Source of the DNA: Kordiimonas marina
Lineage (GTDB): Bacteria > Pseudomonadota > Alphaproteobacteria > Sphingomonadales > Kordiimonadaceae
NCBI RefSeq assembly: GCF_023006325.1
Contig: NZ_JAINDF010000002.1
Span: 124,001 to 188,000 of the forward strand
Length of the DNA stretch: 64,000 nt
Direction: 5' to 3'
Position 1 is the first letter of the stretch, and every line of letters starts with the position of its first letter. The notes beneath the pieces were generated by a model. That model was not told the DNA's origin. It did not search any database and saw only the letters and a list, made by a program, of their open reading frames with translations. The position numbers and the translations under genes were made by a program. Below, piece after piece: positions 45,660-54,119 of this stretch.

Positions 45660-47219
45660 ATGAAAATACGTGCACAAATCGGCATGGTCCTGAACCTCGA
45701 CAAATGTATCGGCTGCCATACCTGTTCGGTAACCTGCAAGAACGTCTGGACCAGCCGCGAAGGCGTTGAATATGCCTGGTTCAACAATGTTGAATCCAAG
45801 CCGGGCGTCGGCTACCCGCGCGACTGGGAAAACCAGAAGCGCTGGAACGGCGGCTGGGAGCGCAAGGCCAACGGCAAGATCCAGCCCAAGCTTGGTGGCA
45901 AGTTCCGCCTGTTGGCCAAGATTTTCGCCAACCCGGACCTGCCGGAGATCGACGATTATTACGAGCCCTTCACCTTCGACTATGCCCATCTTCAGAACAG
46001 CCCGGAGGTAAAAACCCCGCCGACCGCGCGGGCGCATTCCATTATCACCGGGCAGAAGATGGAGAAGCCGGAATGGGGCCCCAACTGGGAAGAAATCCTG
46101 GGCGGCGAGTTCGAGAAACGCAGCCAGGATTATAACTTCCAGGGCGTCGAGAAGGAGATTTACGGCCAGTTCGAAAATACCTTCCTGATGTATCTGCCGC
46201 GCTTGTGCGAACACTGTCTGAACCCGACCTGCGTGGCCTCGTGCCCGTCGGGCGCCATCTACAAACGCGAGGAAGACGGTATCGTCCTGATCGATCAGGA
46301 CAAATGCCGCGGCTGGCGCATGTGCGTGTCCGGTTGCCCCTACAAGAAGATTTACTTCAACTGGCAATCCGGCAAGTCGGAGAAATGCACCTTCTGCTAC
46401 CCGCGGATCGAGAACGGCGACCCGACGGTGTGCTCGGAAACCTGCGTCGGTCGTATCCGCTATCTGGGTGTATTGCTCTATGACGCCGACCGGATCGAGG
46501 AAGCCGCCTCCACCGAGGATGAGCAGAATCTCTATGATGCCCAGTGCGGCGTGTTCCTGAACCCGCACGACCCTGAGGTGATCAAGCAGGCCAAAGCGGA
46601 CGGCGTGCCGGACAGCTGGATCAGTGCTGCCCAGCGGTCGCCGGTCTATAAGATGGCGATGGAATGGAAAGTGGCCTTCCCGCTGCACCCGGAATACCGG
46701 ACGCTGCCGATGGTCTGGTACATCCCGCCGCTGTCGCCGATCCAGAGCGCCTACAATGAAGGCAAGATCGCGGGCGATGACATCATGCCGGATGTGAAAA
46801 ACCTGCGCATTCCGGTCAAATATCTCGCCAACATGCTCACGGCGGGTAAGGAAGAGCCGGTGGTCCATGCGCTGGAGCGTATGCTGGCGATGCGCAGCTA
46901 TATGCGCGGCAAAAGCATCGGTGGCCAAGGCAATGTGGATGTGCTCGACCGGGTCGGTCTCGATGAGGCCACGGTCGCGGATATGTACAAGATCATGGCG
47001 CTGGCCGACTATGATGACCGCTTCGTGATCCCGACCAACCACCGGGAATATGCCGGCAAAACCCCATTCGACAATGACATCGCCTTCGAAAGCAAGGCCG
47101 CTTGCGGCTTCAGCTTCGGCAATGGCTGTGCGTCGTCGGCACGGTCCGGCGGCCTGTTCGGTGGCCCGACCCACCATAACACCATGAACGGCAAAGCCGG
47201 CGACGTAAGGAGATCATGA
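45660..47219 (+). CDS. narH: Nitrate reductase beta subunit (Fe-S protein)
   Basis: 519 aa from the ATG at 45660, 11 bp after narG. Four Cys clusters: CIGCHTCSVTCKN; CEHCLNPTCVASCPSG; CRGWRMCVSGCPYKK, where Trp replaces a Cys and so yields the [3Fe-4S] centre; and CTFCYPR with CSETCVGR. Transfers electrons from NarI haem to NarG. The stop overlaps the narJ start (ATGATG). Confidence 0.98.
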   Translation: MKIRAQIGMVLNLDKCIGCHTCSVTCKNVWTSREGVEYAWFNNVESKPGVGYPRDWENQKRWNGGWERKANGKIQPKLGGKFRLLAKIFANPDLPEIDDYYEPFTFDYAHLQNSPEVKTPPTARAHSIITGQKMEKPEWGPNWEEILGGEFEKRSQDYNFQGVEKEIYGQFENTFLMYLPRLCEHCLNPTCVASCPSGAIYKREEDGIVLIDQDKCRGWRMCVSGCPYKKIYFNWQSGKSEKCTFCYPRIENGDPTVCSETCVGRIRYLGVLLYDADRIEEAASTEDEQNLYDAQCGVFLNPHDPEVIKQAKADGVPDSWISAAQRSPVYKMAMEWKVAFPLHPEYRTLPMVWYIPPLSPIQSAYNEGKIAGDDIMPDVKNLRIPVKYLANMLTAGKEEPVVHALERMLAMRSYMRGKSIGGQGNVDVLDRVGLDEATVADMYKIMALADYDDRFVIPTNHREYAGKTPFDNDIAFESKAACGFSFGNGCASSARSGGLFGGPTHHNTMNGKAGDVRRS

Positions 47220-47926
47220 TGAAAAGCCTCAAGATACTCGGCCTTCTGCTGGCCTACCCGACCGATGAGCTTAAGGCTCATGCGGGCGATCTTCGGGCGG
47301 TTCTTGAAGACGAAGCCTTGGTGCCAGCGAAAATTCGCCGCCGCCTGGATGCTTTCATCGGTGAGATCGGCCGCCGGAATATTCTTAATCTGCAGGAAGA
47401 GTATGTCCGTCTGTTCGACCGTAGCCGGGCTCACTCGTTCTATTTGTTCGAGCATGTACATGGCGAAAGCCGGGACCGCGGCCAGGCCATGGTTGACCTG
47501 ACGGACCTTTATAAGCGCCATGGTTTTACGCTCGCCGCGCGCGAACTGCCGGACTATCTGCCCTTGTTCCTGGAATTCCTGTCGGTCCTACCGTTCGAGG
47601 AAGCGCAGGAGCTTCTGGGCGAAACCGCCCATATCCTCGCCGCTATAGGCGCCAAACTGAAGGCGAAGAAAAGCGGCTATGCCCATGTGTTCGCAGCCCT
47701 GGAAGCGCTCACGGGTGTCGAAGTCGACCCGCGCTTTGTCGAACAGGCGGTCGAAGAGGCGAAGAGCGAGGACACCAGCCTCGAAGCACTCGACAAGCAG
47801 TGGGAGGAAACCCCCGCTTTTGACGGTGCGGGTACCCCCGCAGCCTGTGGGGTCTGCCCCCAGGCGACGCATCATCTGGCCAACACCGCCCCGACCGGGG
47901 CGGACCATCAACAAAGTCAGCAATAG
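47216..47926 (+). CDS. narJ: Nitrate reductase assembly chaperone
   Basis: 236 aa, the E. coli length, from ATG 47216 (ATG 47219 is equally possible; AAGGAGAT precedes both). TorD/NarJ-type helical protein: LLAYPTDELKAH, RRNILNLQEEYVRLFDRSRAHSFYLFEHVHGESRDRGQAMVDL and LPDYLPLFLEFLSVLP. It guides cofactor loading of NarG before membrane attachment. The C-terminus is Ala/Gly/His rich and variable. Confidence 0.96.
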   Translation: MMKSLKILGLLLAYPTDELKAHAGDLRAVLEDEALVPAKIRRRLDAFIGEIGRRNILNLQEEYVRLFDRSRAHSFYLFEHVHGESRDRGQAMVDLTDLYKRHGFTLAARELPDYLPLFLEFLSVLPFEEAQELLGETAHILAAIGAKLKAKKSGYAHVFAALEALTGVEVDPRFVEQAVEEAKSEDTSLEALDKQWEETPAFDGAGTPAACGVCPQATHHLANTAPTGADHQQSQQ

Positions 47927-47938
47927 GAGGGCCGAGCC

Positions 47939-48619
47939 ATGACATATCTCAATGATTTCTTCTTCGGCATCTATCCCTATATCGCCATCGTCGTCATGGT
48001 GGGAGGGTCGATCCTCCGCTATGATCAGGACCCCTATACCTGGAAGGCGAGCTCAAGCCAGCTTTTGAGCCGGCGGGGTGTGCGTGTCGGCAGCAACCTG
48101 TTCCATGTTGGTATCCTGCTTCTCTTCATGGGGCATTTCGTCGGGCTTCTGACCCCTGAAGCGCTCTATGAATGGGTGATCACGCCGGCGGCGAAACAAA
48201 AGCTCGCCATGATCGCGGGCGGCATTTTCGGGACGCTCTGCTTTATTGGCATGACCATCCTGATCATCCGTCGGCTGTTTGACCCGCGTATCCGCGCCAC
48301 CAGCCGGCCGGCCGATATCCTGATCCTCCTGATCCTCTATGTGCAGCTGATCCTCGGGCTCGGCACCATTCCGTTTTCGGCGGAACATGCTGACGGTAGT
48401 TCGATGATCGCGCTCGCCGAATGGGCCCAGCATATCGTTACCTTCCGGTCTGGGGCTGCGGCTTACGTGCTGCATGAGCCGGTCGTGTTCAAACTGCATA
48501 TCGTGCTGGGGCTCACTATCTTCCTTCTGTTCCCCTTCACCCGGCTCGTCCATATCCTGTCGGCCCCGGTCAAATACCTGTTCCGGTCCGGCTACCAGAT
48601 CGTCCGCAGGAGGGCCTGA
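47939..48619 (+). CDS. narI: Nitrate reductase gamma subunit (cytochrome b)
   Basis: 226 aa with five hydrophobic helices. Candidate haem ligands are in FHVGILLLFMGHFVG and in VFKLHIVLGLTIFLLFPFTRLVH. It oxidises quinol in the inner membrane and passes electrons to NarH. The start has GGAGGG immediately upstream. The next gene begins 2 bp later. Confidence 0.97.
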   Translation: MTYLNDFFFGIYPYIAIVVMVGGSILRYDQDPYTWKASSSQLLSRRGVRVGSNLFHVGILLLFMGHFVGLLTPEALYEWVITPAAKQKLAMIAGGIFGTLCFIGMTILIIRRLFDPRIRATSRPADILILLILYVQLILGLGTIPFSAEHADGSSMIALAEWAQHIVTFRSGAAAYVLHEPVVFKLHIVLGLTIFLLFPFTRLVHILSAPVKYLFRSGYQIVRRRA

Positions 48620-48621
48620 CC

Positions 48622-49074
48622 ATGCCGCTTTATGTCAATACTGTCGAAATCACCGACGACGAGGTGTTCCGCGAAATGCAGTTCCATGCCGCCGCCACCC
48701 GCGAAGCCGCGCGGGATGAAGCCGCGCGGGCACTCCTGATCCGGGAGCTGCTGCGCCAGCGCGCGGTCGAGAAAGGCTTTCTGGCTGAGGATGCCACCGG
48801 CGAGGACTTCGACGCCGGAATCATGGACCTACTGGGGGCCGAGGTAACGACGCCCGAACCCAGCGCGGAGGTTTGCCGCCGCTATTATGAGCAGAATGTC
48901 GACCGCTTCGCTGTGGGCGAAAACAGTGCTCTGCCATCGCCGTTCGAGGCGGTGGAAGGCCGTATCCGCCAGTATCTGCAGACAAGGAGCATTCGTCATG
49001 GAATTCAGTCTTACCTGCTGGACCTTGCTCATCAGGCAAGAATTGCGGGCTTTGATCTGGCCGCAAGCCTTTAA
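48622..49074 (+). CDS. NarI-linked parvulin-like protein lacking the PPIase domain
   Basis: 150 aa, 2 bp after narI. Residues 1-92 resemble the SurA/NifM-type helical N-domain of the PpiC proteins often encoded after narI (VEITDDEVFREMQFHAA, AARALLIRELLRQRAVEKG, CRRYYEQNVDRF). Residues 107-146 resemble their C-terminal helices (PFEAVEGRIRQYLQ, YLLDLAHQARIAGFDL). The roughly 100-residue parvulin core that normally sits between, at about residue 97, is absent without a frameshift. If made, it would be a binding-only chaperone for nitrate reductase assembly. The usual full length is near 250-280 aa, from memory of the family. Confidence 0.7.
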   Translation: MPLYVNTVEITDDEVFREMQFHAAATREAARDEAARALLIRELLRQRAVEKGFLAEDATGEDFDAGIMDLLGAEVTTPEPSAEVCRRYYEQNVDRFAVGENSALPSPFEAVEGRIRQYLQTRSIRHGIQSYLLDLAHQARIAGFDLAASL

Positions 49075-49091
49075 GCGCGGGGGCAGGTATC

Positions 49092-49745
49092 ATGGTGGAT
49101 GCATACCAGGGTCTGATCGAAGGATACCGCACGTTCCGGCGGGAATATCTGGACAAGCAGTTCGATGCATACCGGTCCTGGGCTTCGAAAGCCCAGAACC
49201 CTCGCACCCTGATTATCGGCTGTAGCGACAGCCGCGTGAACCCGGCGATCCTGACCCATGCCGGTCTCGGCGAGATTTTCGTCGTCAACAATGTCGCCAA
49301 CATCGTGCCACCCTATGAAAAGGGCAAGTCGCACCACAAATCGCTCGGCGCCGCGATCCAGTTCGCGGTCAATCATCTGAGGGTCGAACATATCATCGTC
49401 ATGGGCCATTCGGGCTGCGGCGGAATTGCGGCCTTGATGGCGGCAGATCCCGCGGCCCGGTATGACGCCGACGATGACGATTATATTGCCGATTGGGTGT
49501 CGATCCTTCAGCCCGCGCGTGAGGCTGTTGAGGTTTGTTGCGACGCCCATGTGCCGGACCATGAGAAACGGGCGCTTGCCGAAATGGAGGGCACGCTCGT
49601 CTCCGTCAGCCACCTGATCAGCTACCCATGGGTCAGGCAGGCAGTGGACGCAGGCGTGCTCAGCCTGCACGCCTGGTATTTCCATGTTGATTCCGGTGAG
49701 CTCCTGACCTTCAGTTCAGAAAAGGGCCGTTTCTGTCGGGTGTGA
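49092..49745 (+). CDS. Beta-class carbonic anhydrase
   Basis: 217 aa. Zinc ligands are apparent in GCSDSRVNPAIL (Cys, Asp, Arg dyad) and VMGHSGCGGIAAL (His and Cys), with LGAAIQFAVNHLRVEHI between them. It interconverts CO2 and bicarbonate in the cytoplasm. It begins 17 bp after the parvulin-like gene and so probably ends the nar transcript. In this context it may supply bicarbonate or buffer pH during nitrate respiration; that is inference. Confidence 0.93.
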   Translation: MVDAYQGLIEGYRTFRREYLDKQFDAYRSWASKAQNPRTLIIGCSDSRVNPAILTHAGLGEIFVVNNVANIVPPYEKGKSHHKSLGAAIQFAVNHLRVEHIIVMGHSGCGGIAALMAADPAARYDADDDDYIADWVSILQPAREAVEVCCDAHVPDHEKRALAEMEGTLVSVSHLISYPWVRQAVDAGVLSLHAWYFHVDSGELLTFSSEKGRFCRV

Positions 49746-49800
49746 CTGATTGGCAACATGCTCAGGTATTTTTTGTGGTTTGTCCAAATAAAACATGGAC

Positions 49801-49814
49801 TTGATCTGGATCAG
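49801..49814. promoter_or_regulatory. FNR-type box upstream of the porin gene
   Basis: TTGAT-CTGG-ATCAG has one mismatch (last base) to the consensus. Its centre is about 66 bp before the porin ATG, so a start site about 41 bp downstream of the box is well placed. Confidence 0.8.
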
Positions 49815-49873
49815 GCAAAGACGGGTCAGGGGCCGATAAAAGGAAGCATACACGGCTTTCAAGGAGTAGACCG

Positions 49874-51103
49874 ATGAAAAAAAGCCCCCTCATGCTGGCT
49901 GCAAGTGCTCTTGTTCTGATGAGCGCGATGCCGGCAGTCGCCGCCGAGACTGAAGACAATGCGTCTGACATATTTGCCAAGGGCAAGGCCGGGCTCGATT
50001 TTCGCTACCGGTTAGAGAATGTCGACCAGACCGGCTTCTCGAAGCAGGCAACCGCATCCACGCTTCTGACGAAACTTCATTATGAAACAGCCTCTTACAA
50101 AGGTTTCAGCGGGTTTCTTGAGGCCACGAATATCACTGTGCTCGGTGAAGCGACCTACAACAGTACGGTCAATGGCAACACCACCCGCCCGGTGGTCGCC
50201 GATCCGTCGGGGACCGAGCTCAACCAGGCTTATCTCCAGTATAAGGGTGACCAGGTCACGCTTAAATTCGGTCGTCAGGGCGTCAACCTGGATGATCAGC
50301 GTTTCATCGGCACCGTTGCCTGGCGCCAGAATGACCAGACCTACGATAGCGCGGTCGCCATACTCACGCCGGTCAAGAACCTGACGGCCATCTATGGCTA
50401 TGTCTGGAACGTTAACCGCGTGTTCGGGGACGATCATCCGCTTGGTAATCTCTCGACCAACGCACATCTGATCAATGTCAGCTATTCGGGTTTCGACTTC
50501 GCCAAGATCACGGCTTACGGCTACCTGCTCGACCTGAATGACGTGCCGGTTTACGGCCTGTCATCGGCCACCTACGGTGTGCGCGTCGCGGGCAGCCACA
50601 AGGCAGGCTCGGTCAAGGTCGGCTATCAGGCTGAATATGCCACCCAGTCGGACTATAAGGATAACCCAAAGAATTTTAGCGCCGATTTCTGGCATCTGGG
50701 CGCCAGCGCGGGGGCCTCGGGCGTGACGGCCAGCTTGGACTATGAGCTTCTGGGTGCCGATAATGGCGTCGGTTTCCAGACACCGCTGGCCACCCTCCAT
50801 AAGTTCAACGGTTGGGCCGACAAGTTCCTGTCCACCCCGGCGACCGGCCTCAAGGACGTCTATGGCAGTGTCGCCTACAAGGTTCCCGGTGAGGGTGCTT
50901 TGAGCGGCCTGCTGGTGAAGGCCGTCTATCACGACTTTTCGGCGGATGTCGGCGGTGCCCACTATGGTCATGAATGGGATTTTCTGGCGTCCAAGAAGTT
51001 GACCAAAAGTGTGTCCGCTTTGGTGAAAACAGCCTTCTATAGCGCGGATAGTTTCGCTACCGATACGACCAAATTCTGGGTCATGCTCACGGCGAAATTC
51101 TAA
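49874..51103 (+). CDS. Outer-membrane porin, alginate-export-like
   Basis: 409 aa with a Sec signal peptide (about residues 1-23, ending AMPAVAAE). The mature part consists of alternating amphipathic strands rich in aromatic and Gly residues and ends in Phe (FWVMLTAKF), as outer-membrane beta-barrels do. Segments DFRYRLENVDQTGF and NQAYLQYKGDQVTLKFGRQGVNLDDQRFIG recall the alginate-export/OprD-like porin group. Probably admits nitrate or other anions under anaerobic control. AAGGAG precedes the start. Confidence 0.8.
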   Translation: MKKSPLMLAASALVLMSAMPAVAAETEDNASDIFAKGKAGLDFRYRLENVDQTGFSKQATASTLLTKLHYETASYKGFSGFLEATNITVLGEATYNSTVNGNTTRPVVADPSGTELNQAYLQYKGDQVTLKFGRQGVNLDDQRFIGTVAWRQNDQTYDSAVAILTPVKNLTAIYGYVWNVNRVFGDDHPLGNLSTNAHLINVSYSGFDFAKITAYGYLLDLNDVPVYGLSSATYGVRVAGSHKAGSVKVGYQAEYATQSDYKDNPKNFSADFWHLGASAGASGVTASLDYELLGADNGVGFQTPLATLHKFNGWADKFLSTPATGLKDVYGSVAYKVPGEGALSGLLVKAVYHDFSADVGGAHYGHEWDFLASKKLTKSVSALVKTAFYSADSFATDTTKFWVMLTAKF

Positions 51104-51168
51104 GGTGATGCCTCCGGGGTGTGGCTTGCCGTGCCCCGGGGGACAAGACAGGGACAGAAAGGTATATT

Positions 51169-52338
51169 ATGGCACGCGCGCGATACCAGGGTCCGGCTTT
51201 CCTGAGCCACGGTTTTCGTCCCTTCTTTCTGGGGGCGGGGGTCGTGGCGTTCCTGCTGGTTCCAGTATGGCTGTGGCTTTTCCTCACAGGCCAAGGGCTG
51301 CCCTCCGGCATGGCGCCACTAGATTGGCACCGCCATGAAATGATTCTCGGTTATCTGGGGGCCGTGGTTACAGGCTTCCTCTTGACGGCGATCCCGAACT
51401 GGACCGGGCGGCTGCCGCTCAGCGGTAAGCCCCTGCTTGCACTGTTCCTGCTGTGGGTCGCGGGCCGGGTGGCTCTTCTCCTGCCTTTGGGGCCGATGGG
51501 GGCGGTGACCGACAGCCTGTTCCTGCCTGTCGTCGCCTTTTTCGCGGGGCGTGAGGTGGTCGCGGGCAAGAACTGGCGTAATTTGCCGGTCGCTGTCTTT
51601 GTCGGCCTGTTTGCGCTGGCGAATATCCTCTTTCATCTTGAGGCCGCTGGTGTGCTGGCGACGGCATTTTCCGTGCGCGCTGCCCTCGGTGTCCTGATCT
51701 TGCTGATTTCGCTGATCGGTGGGCGGATCGTGCCCAGCTTCACCACCAATTGGTTGATCAAATCGGGTGCCTCGGCGCGCCCGGTACCCTTTGGCCCCTA
51801 TGACAAGACCGTTCTTGTCCTCACAGGTCTTGCCCTGGGCCTTTGGGTATGCCTGCCGGATGGCGCGGTGACGGCTGCTTCCCTCCTCACCGTTGCCGTC
51901 CTGCAGGCGGTCCGGCTCTGGCGCTGGAAAGTGTGGGCCGTGGGACCGAGCGCCATCGTGCTTGTTCTCCATGTCGCCTACGCCTGGCTGCCGGTGGGTC
52001 TCGCGCTATTGGCGGCGTCTGACCTCCTCCCCCCCAAGGTTGCGCCAAGCCAGAGCGCAGGGGTTCACGCCCTCACGGCCGGCCTCATGGCCATGATGAC
52101 CGTGGCGGTGATGACCCGCGCCACCCTTGGCCATACCGGTCGGGCCCTCGCAGCCGGCAGGGCCGGGACGGTGCTATATGGTCTTTTATTCCTGGCAGCG
52201 GTTACCCGTGTGGCCGCACCGCTCGTCGCGGCGTATGAACCGCTCCTGATGGCGTCGGCGACATTTTGGAGCCTTGCCTTCCTCCTGTTCACGCTGCACT
52301 TCGGCAGCATGATGCTACGGCCGCGCGCCGGGGGCTAA
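51169..52338 (+). CDS. nnrS: NnrS family haem-copper membrane protein
   Basis: 389 aa from the ATG at 51169 (AGAAAGG upstream). About twelve hydrophobic helices. It opens in the family manner with FLSHGFRPFFLGAGVVAFLLV and HRHEMILGYLGAVVTGFLLTAIPNWTG, containing the conserved His residues of NnrS. The family protects against nitrosative stress during denitrification and is usually under NnrR/Dnr control. Convergent with the PLP decarboxylase gene. Confidence 0.92.
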   Translation: MARARYQGPAFLSHGFRPFFLGAGVVAFLLVPVWLWLFLTGQGLPSGMAPLDWHRHEMILGYLGAVVTGFLLTAIPNWTGRLPLSGKPLLALFLLWVAGRVALLLPLGPMGAVTDSLFLPVVAFFAGREVVAGKNWRNLPVAVFVGLFALANILFHLEAAGVLATAFSVRAALGVLILLISLIGGRIVPSFTTNWLIKSGASARPVPFGPYDKTVLVLTGLALGLWVCLPDGAVTAASLLTVAVLQAVRLWRWKVWAVGPSAIVLVLHVAYAWLPVGLALLAASDLLPPKVAPSQSAGVHALTAGLMAMMTVAVMTRATLGHTGRALAAGRAGTVLYGLLFLAAVTRVAAPLVAAYEPLLMASATFWSLAFLLFTLHFGSMMLRPRAGG

Positions 52339-52362
52339 GCTTTGAGGGTATCCTCTGCTCCT

Positions 52363-54111
52363 TTAAGTGTTCAGGAAGGTTGCCAGCTCCTCACTCAGTT
52401 GGTCGCGTAATTTATCCTCGGCCCAGAAGGGGTTCATGAACACCATGCGCAACAGCACCAGATGGTCGTCATCCAAGGGTCCGTCATAGGTGCCCGTGTG
52501 GCGTTCGATCATGAGGCGGTGGCTTTTGACCCCCAGCGTGGTTTTGGAAACCGCAAAATCCGGGCTTGTGGCAAAGCGGTCGTACATGGCCTCGGTCGCG
52601 GCATTGGCGGCCTTGAGGCTGTCGCCCTCCCGGGCCAGTGAGAAGCACAGGATATTGGTGTCCGTGGGCTCAAGCGGGCGGAAGGCAGGTACCAACTGCG
52701 CCAACCGGTCCTTGACCTGGCGGCAGGCCCCAATGGTTGCCGCGATCACACCGCCCATGCCGCCCGCGTCGAAGCCCAGGGTTTTGCCGGTAAGCCAGGT
52801 GGCGGTAGCGCCTGCGGCCGAGCGTGACCCTTCAAGCGTGGTCGACCATTTGTCCGGCATCTCGAGCTGACGCTCAAGATAGGGCGCCTTGAAACTGGAC
52901 ACGGCATAGGCCTGGGTATCACGGGTCAGGATGGCCCCGCAGGCATAGGGCACATAGCCCAGTTTGTGCGGATCAATGGTGACCGAATGAACCCGCGAGA
53001 TGCTGGCCAGTGCTGCTGTGTTGGAAGGGCTCAGGGCGTCGGCTGGGTTCGGCCCCCGCAGCATGGAACACAGGAAGCCGCCATAAGCGGCATCGACATG
53101 ATGCCAGATGTCCCACCCGCGCGTGGCGCGGGTTTGGTCCAGCACGTCCTGGACCCGGTCGATCGGGTCGATCTTGCCGGTCTCGGTGGTGCCGGCGACA
53201 CTGACGACCATGGTGATCGGACGCCCGGCCTTGTCGGCGTGGTCTATTTGCTCCTGAAGCGAGGCGATGTTGAGCCTGCCCATATCATCGAGGGCGATGG
53301 GCCAGAAGCTCTCCTCGCCGAAACCGAAGACATTGGTGGCCTTGGTCCAGGAGAAATGCTTGTTCTCCGGCACCAGAAGCACGGGGCCACGGTAGGGCAG
53401 GCCGAAGGCCGCCGTCATGCGTTCGCCGAAAGCATAGGGATTGCTGGCGATGCCGCTGTAGCCGCGCAGGTCGTCAAGTCGCACGTCATACTCATTGAGG
53501 AGCGCGCCGAACCGGTGCCAGCCCATGTGGCCCGCCTCCATCAGGGGGAGCGTCAGGCCGCGTTTCTCCGCCAGATAGAGCGCCAGGCTCAGCCAGTGAT
53601 CCTGGCGGAAGCGGGCGCGCCAAACCGCTTCGAAATTGGCTACGGTCCCGCCGCCGGTTATGTGGCCATGGGCCTTGGCTGGGTCGTACCCCACCATGGT
53701 GGCCAACATGGCGATGACGTCGGTTTCGATCCGGGTTCCGACCCAGGACGCGTCGCGGCAGGTATTGTTCGGGTTGTGGAGCAGGGCGGCGAAATGGCCG
53801 AGAAGCGCGGGCAAGCTCAGGTCCGCCACCATATGGCCGATATAGCGCGGCGTATATTTCGGCATCTCGTGGCTCAGAAGTTCCGTCAGCGTCTCAAGCC
53901 CCTCGGTCATGGCCGCGCGGGCCCTGAGGTAGGGGGCTGACTGCCGCTCCTCGGCTGTGGAGATGGGCGGGTCGCCCGGAAACAGCCCCTTGCGCCAGTT
54001 GAACCAATGGTCGAGCACGGCCTGAAACTCGGCGCCAGTCCAGGCTGCGTTCTCGGCCTTGGGCCCCAGGAAAAAGGCCTTGTAGGCCTTGGATATAGTC
54101 GTTTCTGGCAT
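52363..54111 (-). CDS. Group II PLP-dependent amino-acid decarboxylase
   Basis: 582 aa from the ATG at 54111, with TGAGG about 7 bp upstream; the longer frame starts inside ubiV. Motifs: GYDPAKAHGHITGGGTVANFEA (PLP phosphate and ring), HVDAAYGGFL (Asp) and the internal aldimine Lys in SVTIDPHKLGYVPYACGA. The group includes glutamate, aspartate, tyrosine and diaminobutyrate decarboxylases. The substrate is uncertain; tyrosine-type enzymes of similar length exist. It follows ubiV by about 8 bp and so is probably co-expressed with the anaerobic ubiquinone genes. Confidence 0.87.
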   Translation of the reverse strand: MPETTISKAYKAFFLGPKAENAAWTGAEFQAVLDHWFNWRKGLFPGDPPISTAEERQSAPYLRARAAMTEGLETLTELLSHEMPKYTPRYIGHMVADLSLPALLGHFAALLHNPNNTCRDASWVGTRIETDVIAMLATMVGYDPAKAHGHITGGGTVANFEAVWRARFRQDHWLSLALYLAEKRGLTLPLMEAGHMGWHRFGALLNEYDVRLDDLRGYSGIASNPYAFGERMTAAFGLPYRGPVLLVPENKHFSWTKATNVFGFGEESFWPIALDDMGRLNIASLQEQIDHADKAGRPITMVVSVAGTTETGKIDPIDRVQDVLDQTRATRGWDIWHHVDAAYGGFLCSMLRGPNPADALSPSNTAALASISRVHSVTIDPHKLGYVPYACGAILTRDTQAYAVSSFKAPYLERQLEMPDKWSTTLEGSRSAAGATATWLTGKTLGFDAGGMGGVIAATIGACRQVKDRLAQLVPAFRPLEPTDTNILCFSLAREGDSLKAANAATEAMYDRFATSPDFAVSKTTLGVKSHRLMIERHTGTYDGPLDDDHLVLLRMVFMNPFWAEDKLRDQLSEELATFLNT

Positions 54112-54119
54112 GATTGACC

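Noticed and set aside
53010-53940. Long plus-strand frames inside the decarboxylase gene and similar long antisense frames in narG, ubiU and hslU
   Set aside because: These are GC-rich antisense shadows with low-complexity Arg/Gly/His/Ala composition; the opposite strand encodes clear enzymes.
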